Origin: CADEEN01 sp963783785
GTDB lineage: Bacteria; Pseudomonadota; Gammaproteobacteria; Burkholderiales; Burkholderiaceae_C
Length of the DNA stretch: 64,000 bases
Reading direction: 5' to 3'
Assembly: GCA_963783785.1 (NCBI GenBank)
Contig: CAWAOQ010000013.1
Location: 87,843-151,842, forward strand
The translations under genes and the position numbers were made by a program. The notes beneath the pieces are model-generated. The model was not told the origin of the DNA. It made no database searches and saw nothing but the letters and a program-made list of their open reading frames with translations. This document shows, piece by piece, positions 29,678 through 38,110 of this stretch. Position 1 is the stretch's first letter, and every line of letters begins with the position of its first letter.

Positions 29678-30457
29678 ATGACGGACCGCCTCAAGATCGG
29701 CATCTCCGCCTGCTTCTTCCATGCCGACGCCGCGCGGCCGATCTTCACCGGCAAGACGCTGCAGTACATCGAGCAGTCGATCGCGCACTGGGTGGCGTCG
29801 CAGGGGGCATTGCCGGTGATGATCCCGTCGCCGATGGGCGAGACTTCGCGCGGCGCGGTCGACCTGGCCGACTACGCGGCCTGGCTCGATGGCCTGGTGC
29901 TGATGGGCGGCTCGGACGTCTGGCCCGGCCACTACGGTGAAGAGCCGATGAAACCGCAGTGGAGCGGAGACCGCATCCGCGACGAGTACGAAACCGCGCT
30001 GACACGCGCGTTCGTCGCAGCAGGCAAGCCGGTGTTCGGCGTCTGCCGCGGCCTGCAGCTGCTCAACGTCGCCTTCGGTGGCTCGCTGCTGCAGGACATC
30101 TCGACGCAGCAACCGGAAGCGCTGACGCACCGCGATGCCGGCCTGTACGACCGCAACTTCCACGCCGTCGAGTTCGTGCCGGGCTCGCGCCTGGCGCAGC
30201 TCTACCCGGGCACTCCCCGCACGACTGTCAACAGCGTGCACCACCAGGGCATCAAGGACCTGGCCGCCGATTTCACCGTCGAGGCGCGTTGCCCGGACGA
30301 CGGGATGATCGAGGCCGTGCGCTGGCGGGGCCCGAGCTTCGTCGCCGCGGTGCAATGGCACCCGGAGTTCCACGACCCGGCCGATCGCACGCTGATCGAC
30401 GACGCGCCGATCCTGCAAGACTTTCTCGACGCCGCGCGCAGCGCGCGAACACCATGA
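29678..30457 (+). CDS. class I glutamine amidotransferase-like gamma-glutamyl hydrolase (PuuD type)
   Basis: This 259-residue peptidase C26 family protein has the nucleophile Cys in FGVCRGLQLLNV and the His-Glu pair in AVQWHPEFH. PuuD-type enzymes hydrolyse gamma-glutamyl amides to glutamate and the free acid or amine. Its stop overlaps the ATG of the aldehyde dehydrogenase gene (ATGA). Its ribosome-binding site lies in the upstream repeat. It is the expected last step of the pathway begun by the ligase at 27053. Confidence 0.85.
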   Translation: MTDRLKIGISACFFHADAARPIFTGKTLQYIEQSIAHWVASQGALPVMIPSPMGETSRGAVDLADYAAWLDGLVLMGGSDVWPGHYGEEPMKPQWSGDRIRDEYETALTRAFVAAGKPVFGVCRGLQLLNVAFGGSLLQDISTQQPEALTHRDAGLYDRNFHAVEFVPGSRLAQLYPGTPRTTVNSVHHQGIKDLAADFTVEARCPDDGMIEAVRWRGPSFVAAVQWHPEFHDPADRTLIDDAPILQDFLDAARSARTP

Positions 30458-31830
30458 CCCCGACACTCGCCATCCACAACCCGGCCACCGGCAGCCTGAT
30501 CGCCGAATTGGCCGCCGACACGCCTGCCACGGTCGCGGCCAAGGCCGTCGCGGCGCGCGCCGCGCAGCCCCGCTGGGCGGCCACGCCGATGACCGAGCGG
30601 CTGGCCGCCGTGCAGCGCTTTCGCGCCCTGCTGGTGGCCGAGCTGGAAGCGCTGGCCACCACGCTGACGCAGGAGGTCGGCAAGCCGATCGGCCAGTCGC
30701 GCAACGAGTTGAACGGCCTGCTGCCGCGGATCGACTTCTTCGTCGACCAGGTCGAGGCTGCGGTACGCGACGAACACGTGTTCGACGGCGCAGGCATGCA
30801 CGAACAGATCTCGCACATCCCGCTCGGGGTCGTGGGCAACATCTCGGCCTGGAACTACCCGTACTTCGTCGGCTGCAACGTGATCGTGCCGGCCCTGCTG
30901 ACGGGCAATTCGGTGCTGTACAAGCCCTCGGAGTACGCCGCGCTGACCGGGCTTCACATCACGCGGCTGCTGCATGCCGCGGGGGTGCCGACCGACGTGA
31001 TGCAGGCCGTGGTCGGCGCCGGCGATGTCGGCGCGGCACTGCTCGAACAGCGCCTGGACGGCCTGTTCTTCACCGGCAGCCACGCCACCGGCGTGCGCAT
31101 CGCCCAGGCACTTGCGCCGCGGCTGGTGAAGCTGCAACTCGAGCTCGGCGGCAAGGACCCGACCTATGTGCGTGCCGATGCCGATGCGAAGGTGGCGGCG
31201 GAAAGCCTGGCCGACGGCGCGATGTACAACACCGGCCAGAGTTGCTGTTCGGTCGAACGCATCTATGTCCATGAGCGCCTGCACGATGCCTTCGTCGAGC
31301 ATTTCCTGGCCACCGTAGCCGGCTTCAAGTGCGGCGACCCGATGGATGCCGCAACCTACATCGGCGCGATCACGCGGGCACCGCAACTCGACGTGCTCGA
31401 AGCGCAGGTCGCCGACGCACAGGCCAGGGGCGCGACGCTGCGTTGCGGCGGCCATCGCCTGCCGGGGCCCGGCAACTGGTTCGCACCGACCGTGTTCACC
31501 GGCGTGAACCACGCAATGGATCTGATGCGCGAGGAGAGCTTCGGCCCGATCATCGGCATCCAGAAGGTCGCCAGCGACGACGAGGCCGTGGCGCTGATGA
31601 ACGACACCCGCTACGGCCTGACCGCCGGCGTCTTCACGCGCGACGAAGCCCGCGCGCGGGAATTGCTGGCACGGGTCAATGCCGGCAGCGTCTACTGGAA
31701 CTGCTGCGACCGCGTCAGCCCTCGCCTGCCCTGGTCGGGCCATGGCGATTCGGGCATTGGCCTGACCTTGTCGACACACGGCATCCAGACCTTCACGCGG
31801 CCCAAGGCCTGGCACCTGCGGCAGCCGTGA
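30454..31830 (+). CDS. aldehyde dehydrogenase family protein
   Basis: This 458-residue NAD(P)-dependent aldehyde dehydrogenase carries FTGSHATGVRIA, the general base Glu in LQLELGGKDP and the catalytic Cys in NTGQSCCSVER. It is distinct from PhnY in sequence and lies on the other arm of the island, so it probably serves the gamma-glutamyl aldehyde made by the preceding Fe-alcohol dehydrogenase. It overlaps the genes on both sides by 4 bp (ATGA, GTGA), showing tight co-translation. Oxidation of phosphonoacetaldehyde is the alternative. Confidence 0.85.
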   Translation: MTPTLAIHNPATGSLIAELAADTPATVAAKAVAARAAQPRWAATPMTERLAAVQRFRALLVAELEALATTLTQEVGKPIGQSRNELNGLLPRIDFFVDQVEAAVRDEHVFDGAGMHEQISHIPLGVVGNISAWNYPYFVGCNVIVPALLTGNSVLYKPSEYAALTGLHITRLLHAAGVPTDVMQAVVGAGDVGAALLEQRLDGLFFTGSHATGVRIAQALAPRLVKLQLELGGKDPTYVRADADAKVAAESLADGAMYNTGQSCCSVERIYVHERLHDAFVEHFLATVAGFKCGDPMDAATYIGAITRAPQLDVLEAQVADAQARGATLRCGGHRLPGPGNWFAPTVFTGVNHAMDLMREESFGPIIGIQKVASDDEAVALMNDTRYGLTAGVFTRDEARARELLARVNAGSVYWNCCDRVSPRLPWSGHGDSGIGLTLSTHGIQTFTRPKAWHLRQP

Positions 31831-32507
31831 TCCGACTGGCGCTGTTCGACCTCGACCACACGCTGCTCGACGGCGACAGCGACGTGCTGTGGTGCGACTT
31901 CCTCATCGAGCGCGGTGTCCTCGACGCCACGGACTTCGGCGCCCGCAATGCGCAGATGGAACGCGACTACCGTGCCGGCAGCGTCAGCACGCAGGATTTC
32001 TGCGCGTTCTACGTCTCGACGCTCGCGGCACGCCCCCGCGCGGCGTGGGAAGCGTTCCGCCTCGAGTTCCTCGACACGGTGATCGCGCCGCGCATCGGGC
32101 CGGCCGCGCGGGCGTTGCTGCAGCGCCATCGCGACGACGACGATCTGCTGGTGATGACCACCGCCACCAACCGCTTCATCACCGAGCTGACCGCCGGGCA
32201 CCTCGGCATCGAGCACCTGATCGCCACCGAGTGCGAACTCGACGCCGACCGCAATTTCACCGGCCGTCCCGAGGGCACGCTGAACATGCGCGACGGCAAG
32301 GTCGATCGCCTGCAGGCGTGGTTGGCGCAACGTGGGCTGACTTGGGCCGACTGCGATGCCACGTTCTACAGCGACTCGATCAATGACCTGGCGTTGCTGG
32401 CGGCAGTGCAGCGCCCGGTGGCGACCAATCCCGACGCGCGGCTGGCGGCTGTGGCCGCCGAGCGCGGCTGGCCGGTCCTGTGGTTGCATGGAACCGGAGA
32501 GGACCGC
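31827..32507 (+). CDS. HAD-IB family phosphatase (SerB-like), reading in frame into the next gene
   Basis: This is a haloacid-dehalogenase phosphatase of about 225 residues: motif I DLDHTLLDGDSD, motif II Thr in MTTATNR, motif III Lys in GKVDRL, motif IV YSDSINDLAL. Such enzymes hydrolyse small phosphate esters. It is not PhnX (phosphonatase), whose motif I and cap differ. The GTG start overlaps the previous stop (GTGA). No stop codon separates it from the PbfA-like gene, so as given the frame runs 31827-33893 (688 aa). A one-base indel near 32490 would instead end it at a TGA overlapping the next ATG, so the fusion may be an artefact. Confidence 0.75.
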
Positions 32508-33893
32508 ATGAAAGCGACCCCATCGCAGAGCGAAGGCGACGTCAACCACACGCCGCGCCGCGCGGCCTGGCAGCGCGAGCACATCGACGAACCGACGCGT
32601 GCGCTGCTGGCGCGCGACAGCGCGGCATTCCTGCACCAGTCGGTGTCGACACCGTGCCTGTCGGCGATCCGCCGCGCCGAAGGGCTCTACATCGAGGACA
32701 TGGGCGGCCGTCGCTACATGGACTTCCACGGCAACAACGTGCACCACGTCGGCTACGCCCATCCGCACGTCATCGCCGCCATCAAGGCGCAGCTCGACGA
32801 ACTGAGCTTTGCGCCGCGGCGCTTCGCCAGCGACCGCGCAGTCGAGCTGGCCGAGGCGCTCTCGGTGCAGTTCAAGCGGCTCACGGGGCAGGCCGGCCGG
32901 GTGCTGTTCACGACTGGCGGCACCGACGCGGTCGAGGTCGCGATCAAGCTGGCGCGCGCCGCGACCGGCCGCTTCAAGACGCTGAGCTTCTGGGACTCGT
33001 TCCACGGCGCCGGCTTCGGTGCGTCCAGCGTCGGCGGCGAATCGCTGTTCCGCCACGGTTCGGCCGTCGGGCCGTTGCTGCCGGGCAGCGAGCACGTGGC
33101 GCCGTTCGGCTGCTATCGCTGCGCCTACGGCCACCCGGTCGACGCGAACGGCCAGCCCCGGCTCGAGCAATGCCGACTGAGCTGCGCGGCGATGGTGAAG
33201 TACGTGCTCGAACGCGAAGGCGACGTCGCCGCGGTGATCGCCGAGCCGGCTCGTGCCGTGCCGTACATCCCGCCGCCGGGCTACTGGCAGGCGGTGCGCG
33301 AGGCCTGCAACGCCCACGGCGCGCTGCTCGTCTTCGACGAGATCCCGACCGGACTGGGCAAGACCGGCCGCTTCTTCGCGGCCGAGCACGACGGTGCCGC
33401 GCCCGACATCCTGGTGCTCGGCAAGGCGCTTGGCGGCGGCGTGTTGCCGATCGCTGCCTGCGTGGCCCGCGACGACCTGAACGTGGCGGGCGCCTATGCC
33501 TTCGGCCACTACACACACGAGAAGAATCCGGTCACCGCACGTGCCGCACTGGCGACGCTGGAGGTGATCGAGCGCGAAGACCTGGTCGACAACGCCGCGC
33601 GGGTCGGTGCACATGCGCTCGACCGCCTGCACGACCTGCAGCGCCGCCACGCGGTCATCGGCGACGTGCGCGGCCGCGGCCTGTTGCTGGGCATCGAACT
33701 CGTCACCGACCGTGGCGCGAAGACCCCCGCCAGCGACCTCGCCGAGCAGACTCTCTACCGCGCGCTGTCGCGCGGGCTGTCGTTCAAGACGACGATGGGC
33801 AATGTGCTGACGCTGACGCCGCCGCTGATCACGACGATCACCCAGATGGACGCCGCGCTCGACATCCTGGACGAGTGCCTGACTACACCCTGA
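32508..33893 (+). CDS. pbfA: class III PLP enzyme, probable (R)-1-hydroxy-2-aminoethylphosphonate ammonia-lyase PbfA
   Basis: This 461-residue class III aminotransferase-fold protein has the PLP Lys306 in LVLGKALGGGVLP and the cofactor Asp in LVFDEIPTG. Enzymes of this type in phnW-phnY-phnA clusters have been described as PbfA, which removes ammonia from (R)-1-hydroxy-2-aminoethylphosphonate to give phosphonoacetaldehyde. The start at 32508 has GGAGAGG five bases upstream, supporting independent translation even though the frame is open into the HAD gene. It overlaps the convergent dtd gene by 11 bp. The fold is certain; the PbfA call rests on context, and a transaminase remains possible. 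Confidence 0.72.
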   Translation: MKATPSQSEGDVNHTPRRAAWQREHIDEPTRALLARDSAAFLHQSVSTPCLSAIRRAEGLYIEDMGGRRYMDFHGNNVHHVGYAHPHVIAAIKAQLDELSFAPRRFASDRAVELAEALSVQFKRLTGQAGRVLFTTGGTDAVEVAIKLARAATGRFKTLSFWDSFHGAGFGASSVGGESLFRHGSAVGPLLPGSEHVAPFGCYRCAYGHPVDANGQPRLEQCRLSCAAMVKYVLEREGDVAAVIAEPARAVPYIPPPGYWQAVREACNAHGALLVFDEIPTGLGKTGRFFAAEHDGAAPDILVLGKALGGGVLPIAACVARDDLNVAGAYAFGHYTHEKNPVTARAALATLEVIEREDLVDNAARVGAHALDRLHDLQRRHAVIGDVRGRGLLLGIELVTDRGAKTPASDLAEQTLYRALSRGLSFKTTMGNVLTLTPPLITTITQMDAALDILDECLTTP

Positions 33894-34320
33894 GCGGGAT
33901 CGTCACCGGCCCGTCGTTGACCAGGTGCACCTGCATCTCGGCACCGAACTCGCCGGCGGCCACCGTCGGGTGCGCGGCACGGGCCAGCGCCAGCACGTGC
34001 TCGTAGAGGGCACGGCCCTGCTCGGGCGGCGCGGCGCCGACGAAACTTGGCCGGTTGCCGCCCGAGGTGTCGGCCGCGAGCGTGAACTGCGAGACGATCA
34101 GCAAGCCGCCAGCCACGTCCTGCACGCTGCGGTTCATCTTGCCGGCATCGTCGGCAAAGATGCGCAGCTTCAGCAGCTTCGCGACCAGTTTCGCCGCTGC
34201 AGCCTCGTCGTCGTGGGGCTCGGCGCAGACGAAGACCAGCAGGCCACGATCGATCGCGCCGGTGATCCGATCGGCCACCGCCACACGCGCCCGCCGCACG
34301 CGTTGCACCAGCGCGATCAC
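33883..34320 (-). CDS. dtd: D-aminoacyl-tRNA deacylase Dtd
   Basis: This 145-residue enzyme removes D-amino acids wrongly attached to tRNA. Family motifs: ALVQRVRRARV at the N-terminus, the catalytic SQFTLAADTSGGNRPSF and the C-terminal NDGPVTI with the Gly-Pro chiral filter. It uses a GTG start overlapping the stop of the CDF transporter gene (GTGA). It is cytoplasmic. Confidence 0.93.
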   Translation of the reverse strand: MIALVQRVRRARVAVADRITGAIDRGLLVFVCAEPHDDEAAAAKLVAKLLKLRIFADDAGKMNRSVQDVAGGLLIVSQFTLAADTSGGNRPSFVGAAPPEQGRALYEHVLALARAAHPTVAAGEFGAEMQVHLVNDGPVTIPLRV

Positions 34321-35213
34321 AGGTGGTGTTCCGCAGCGTCGTCGAAATGCGCCTCGACATCCATCGGCAGCAACTGGATCGTCGCGCGCAGCCCGGGCAC
34401 CGCGCTCATCAGCGCCTGCTCGACGGAGGTGCGCAACGCTGCCGCGCGCTGCAACGACCAGCCGGCCGGCATGTGCATGTGCATGTCGACAAAGCGGCGT
34501 TGGCCGGCGCGGCGCGTCGAGATGTGATCGAAGCGCAGCGTGTTCGGGTGCGTGAAGCCGGCCAGCACCTCGTCGATCTGCTGGATGACCTCGGGCTCGA
34601 CCGCGCGGTCCATCAGGCCATCGGCCGAGCGCCTTATCAGCGAGAAACCCTCGCGCGCGACATTGCCGGCGACCGCGATCGCGATCAGCGGGTCGAGCCA
34701 GAGCCAGCCGGTGCCCGCCACCGCAAGCAGCCCGAGCACGACGCCGACGGAGGTCCAGACGTCGGTGAAAAGGTGCCGGGCATCGGCTTCGAGCGCCATC
34801 GAGCGGTGCTCGCGGGCCTTCTTGAGCATGCTGTAGGCCAGCGCGCCGTTCATTGCCGAGCTGATCACCGAAAGCGTCAGGCCGATACCCAGGCTGCCGA
34901 TGGGCTGCGGCACCCACAGGCGCTCGGCCGCGGCCCAGACGATCGCCAGCGCGGCAGCGAAGATCAGCACGCCCTCGAAGCCGCTCGAAAAGTACTCGGC
35001 CTTGTGGTGGCCGAACGGGTGGTCCTCATCGGGTGGCCGCGCGGCAACGGTGACCATCGCCAGCGCGAACATCGCCCCGGCCAGATTGACCACCGACTCC
35101 ATCGCATCGGACAGCAGGCCGACCGAATCGGTCAACCACCAGGCGCCGGTCTTCAGCGTGATCGTGGCGATCGCCACGGCGATCGACAGCTTCAGGTAGG
35201 CGCTGACTTGCAT
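34317..35213 (-). CDS. cation diffusion facilitator (CDF) family metal exporter
   Basis: This 298-residue protein has about six transmembrane helices in the first 200 residues with DSVGLLSDAMESVVN, HPFGHHKAEYFSSGFEG and DARHLFTDVWTS (metal-binding Asp/His), then a cytoplasmic C-terminal domain. CDF proteins export Zn, Fe, Mn or Co by proton exchange. It is coupled to dtd downstream and starts 24 bp after tyrS. The metal cannot be read from sequence. Confidence 0.88.
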   Translation of the reverse strand: MQVSAYLKLSIAVAIATITLKTGAWWLTDSVGLLSDAMESVVNLAGAMFALAMVTVAARPPDEDHPFGHHKAEYFSSGFEGVLIFAAALAIVWAAAERLWVPQPIGSLGIGLTLSVISSAMNGALAYSMLKKAREHRSMALEADARHLFTDVWTSVGVVLGLLAVAGTGWLWLDPLIAIAVAGNVAREGFSLIRRSADGLMDRAVEPEVIQQIDEVLAGFTHPNTLRFDHISTRRAGQRRFVDMHMHMPAGWSLQRAAALRTSVEQALMSAVPGLRATIQLLPMDVEAHFDDAAEHHL

Positions 35214-35236
35214 GACTGGGTGACGGTGCCGCCGGA

Positions 35237-36490
35237 TCAGGACAAGGCGACGCGAGCGAACTTGCGCTTGCCGATCTGCACAACGTAAGTGCCAGGCATC
35301 AGCTTCAGTCCCTTGTCGCTGACAACGGCACCGTCGATCCGCACACCGCCCTGCTCGATCAGCCGCAGTCCCTCGCTGGTCGACGGTGCGAGGCCGGCCT
35401 GTTTGAGCAGCGCGCCGATGGCCAGCGGTGCACCGGTGAGTGCGACCTGCGGGATCTCTTCGGGCACCCCGCCGCGGGCGCGGTTCATGAAATCCTGCTC
35501 GGCAGCCTCTGCCGCCGCGGCGCTGTGAAACCGCGAGGTGATCTCCTTGGCCAGCATCACCTTGACGTCCTTCGGGTTGCGCCCAGCGTCGACCTCGCGC
35601 TTGAAGGCAGCAATCTCGGCCTCGGGGCGGAACGACAGCAACATCATGTACTTCCACATCAGCGTGTCGCTGATCGACAGCAGCTTGGCGAACATGGTGT
35701 TGGCCGGCTCGGTGATCGCGACATAGTTGTTCTTCGACTTCGACATCTTGTCGACGCCGTCCAGGCCTTCCAACAGCGGCATCGTCAGGATGCACTGCGG
35801 TTCCTGGCCGGACTCGGACTGCAGGTGGCGGCCCATCAGCAGGTTGAACTTCTGATCGGTGCCACCGAGCTCGAGGTCGCTCTTCAGCGCCACCGAGTCA
35901 TAACCCTGCATCAGCGGGTACAGGAACTCGTGCACCGAGATCGGTGTGCCAGCCGCGAACCGCTTGGCGAAGTCGTCACGCTCCATCATGCGTGCAACGG
36001 TGTACTTGGCGGCGAGCTGGATCATGCCGCGGGCGCCCAGGGGATCGCTCCACTCGGAGTTGTAGCGAATCTCGGTGCGCGCGGCATCGAGCACCAGGCT
36101 CGCCTGCCGGAAGTACGTCTGCGCATTGGCCTCGATCTGCTCGCGCGTCAACGGCGGTCGGGTGTTGTTGCGGCCGGACGGGTCGCCGATCATCGACGTG
36201 AAGTCGCCAATCAGGAAGATCACCTGGTGCCCCAGGTCCTGCAGTTGGCGCATCTTGTTCAGGACGACGGTATGGCCCAGGTGCAAGTCGGGGGCCGTCG
36301 GGTCGAGGCCGAGCTTGATGCGCAACGGCTGGCCCGTCGCAGCCGATCGGGCCAGCTTGGCCAGCCATTCGGGCTGTGGAAGGAGCTCGTCGCAACCGCG
36401 CAGACTGACGGCCATGGCTTCGCGCACGGCGTCGGTGACGGGAAACTGGGGCGTGCCGGGCGTTGCCGCGGCTGTCACGATTTCTGACAT
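35237..36490 (-). CDS. tyrS: tyrosyl-tRNA synthetase
   Basis: This 417-residue class I synthetase attaches tyrosine to tRNA-Tyr. The HIGH-type motif is LHLGHTV, the KMSKS motif DKMSKSKNN, and a C-terminal S4-like RNA-binding domain (GLRLIEQGGVRIDG) is present. It is divergent from the M23 peptidase gene across about 227 bp, a gene order common in Burkholderiales. Confidence 0.95.
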   Translation of the reverse strand: MSEIVTAAATPGTPQFPVTDAVREAMAVSLRGCDELLPQPEWLAKLARSAATGQPLRIKLGLDPTAPDLHLGHTVVLNKMRQLQDLGHQVIFLIGDFTSMIGDPSGRNNTRPPLTREQIEANAQTYFRQASLVLDAARTEIRYNSEWSDPLGARGMIQLAAKYTVARMMERDDFAKRFAAGTPISVHEFLYPLMQGYDSVALKSDLELGGTDQKFNLLMGRHLQSESGQEPQCILTMPLLEGLDGVDKMSKSKNNYVAITEPANTMFAKLLSISDTLMWKYMMLLSFRPEAEIAAFKREVDAGRNPKDVKVMLAKEITSRFHSAAAAEAAEQDFMNRARGGVPEEIPQVALTGAPLAIGALLKQAGLAPSTSEGLRLIEQGGVRIDGAVVSDKGLKLMPGTYVVQIGKRKFARVALS

Positions 36491-36717
36491 GGAGTCCAAG
36501 GAGTCCCGGGGGTTGTTCACAGCGGCGGCACACAACTCGGTGTTTATACTGTGCCTCGGTCATTGGATGGCCGCTGCTGTAGCTACCAATTCGCGCCCGC
36601 AAGCTGCCGATCTTAAAGGCGGGCGGGCAAGCCGACAGACCCGGCGCCGCTGCCCGAACCTGGCAGCCGCGCCGACCAGCCGAGAGGGCGAGAGGGCGAG
36701 AGCCCCGCCGAGAACAC

Positions 36718-38097
36718 GTGACATCGTTGGAATCATTGGCGCAAGCCACTGCCGGCGCGCAAGCGTTTGCAGCCAAACACCGCCGCGGCATCGTGGCCGC
36801 CAGCATGACGTTGCTGGGGGGCTTTGCTGCGGCCGCGTTTGCGATCGCGCCGCTGGCGCCGGATGCCTCGGCCTTGCCGCAGAGGTTGGTCATCGAAGCA
36901 GTGCAGCCCGAAGCCTTTGAGCCCCAACTCGAAGCGCTGGCGGTGCACGCCGTCGAACTCACCCGCGCCGACCTGACCCGCGCTGGCGATACCGCGGCCA
37001 CGCTGCTCGAGCGCCTTGGCGTCGTGGACCCCGCGGCCGTGGCCTTCCTGCGCAGCGATGCCAGTACCCGGCGCCTGTTCGAGGGCCGCGGCGGCCGCGC
37101 CGTGCAGGTGCGCACCGGCGATGACGGCCGCTTGCTCGAACTGCTCGCGCGCTCGCCGGCGCAGCGGGCAGAACAGATCTCGACCCATTTCACGCGGCTG
37201 ACGGTGGCCCGCGATGCCCAAGGGGCTTGGCAGGCCCACGAAGAGTCGGTCCCGCTGCAGTCGCAAGTGCGGATGGCCAGCGGCACGATCCGTAGTTCGC
37301 TGTTCGCGGCGAGCGATGAGGCGCGCATCCCCGACAGCATTGCGGTACAGATCGCAGAGATCTTTGCCGTCGACATCGACATGCATCGCGAACTGCGCCG
37401 AGGTGACACCTTCAGCGTGGTCTACGAGGCGCTGAGCGCAGATGGTGAGCCGATCACCTGGAGCCAGGGCACCGGCCGCGTGCTGGCCGCCGAGTTCGTC
37501 AATGGCGGCAAGACGCACCAGGCGGTCTGGTACCGCGATGCCAACGGCCGCGGCGCCTATTTCGATTTCAGTGGCCAAAGCAAGAAGCGGGCATTCCTGG
37601 CCAGCCCGATGGAGTTCTCGCGCGTGACGTCGGGCTTTGCAATGCGTTTCCACCCGATCCTGCAGACGCAGCGCGCCCACCTCGGGGTCGACTATGCCGC
37701 GCCAACCGGTACGCCGGTGCGCACAGTTGGCGACGGCCTGGTCGAATTCGCGGGGTGGCAGAACGGCTACGGCAACGTGGTCCAGATCCGGCACACCAAT
37801 GACCGCTCGACCGTGTATGCGCATCTGTCTCGCATTGACGTCAGAAAGGGCCAGCGCATCGAGCAGGGCCAGCGCATCGGGGCTGTCGGTACCACGGGGT
37901 GGTCGACCGGCCCCCATCTGCACTTCGAGTTCCGCGTCAACGGCCAGCACCAGGATCCGCTGCGCATCGCCAAGGCCAGTGAGGCGGTGGCCATCGCGCC
38001 GACGGCCAAGACCGAGTTCGCCGCTGTGGCGCGCTCGCTGCAGGTCACGCTCGACGTCGCCGAGACGCTCGTTGGCGCGAGCGGCCGCGGAGAGTAG
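36718..38097 (+). CDS. M23-family (LytM) peptidoglycan metallopeptidase
   Basis: This 459-residue envelope protein has an N-terminal membrane anchor (residues about 25-45), a central OapA/LysM-like region and a C-terminal M23 domain. Zn ligands are in RFHPILQTQRAHLGVDY (His, Asp) and GPHLHFEF (HxH). It is expected to cut peptidoglycan cross-links or activate an amidase. The best start in frame is GTG at 36718. It lies 13 bp before anmK, linking peptidoglycan turnover and recycling. Confidence 0.88.
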   Translation: MTSLESLAQATAGAQAFAAKHRRGIVAASMTLLGGFAAAAFAIAPLAPDASALPQRLVIEAVQPEAFEPQLEALAVHAVELTRADLTRAGDTAATLLERLGVVDPAAVAFLRSDASTRRLFEGRGGRAVQVRTGDDGRLLELLARSPAQRAEQISTHFTRLTVARDAQGAWQAHEESVPLQSQVRMASGTIRSSLFAASDEARIPDSIAVQIAEIFAVDIDMHRELRRGDTFSVVYEALSADGEPITWSQGTGRVLAAEFVNGGKTHQAVWYRDANGRGAYFDFSGQSKKRAFLASPMEFSRVTSGFAMRFHPILQTQRAHLGVDYAAPTGTPVRTVGDGLVEFAGWQNGYGNVVQIRHTNDRSTVYAHLSRIDVRKGQRIEQGQRIGAVGTTGWSTGPHLHFEFRVNGQHQDPLRIAKASEAVAIAPTAKTEFAAVARSLQVTLDVAETLVGASGRGE

Positions 38098-38110
38098 GCG
38101 CTAGCGTCGA

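Noticed and set aside
18369..31830. The two aldehyde dehydrogenases of the island as recent duplicates
   Set aside because: Their sequences around the catalytic Glu and Cys (VLELGGNDP/GQRCTAV and LQLELGGKDP/GQSCCSV) are clearly different subfamilies.
31827..32507. HAD gene as phosphonatase PhnX
   Set aside because: Motif I (DLDHTLLDGDSD) and the overall pattern are SerB-like HAD-IB, and the PhnY-PhnA route makes PhnX unnecessary.
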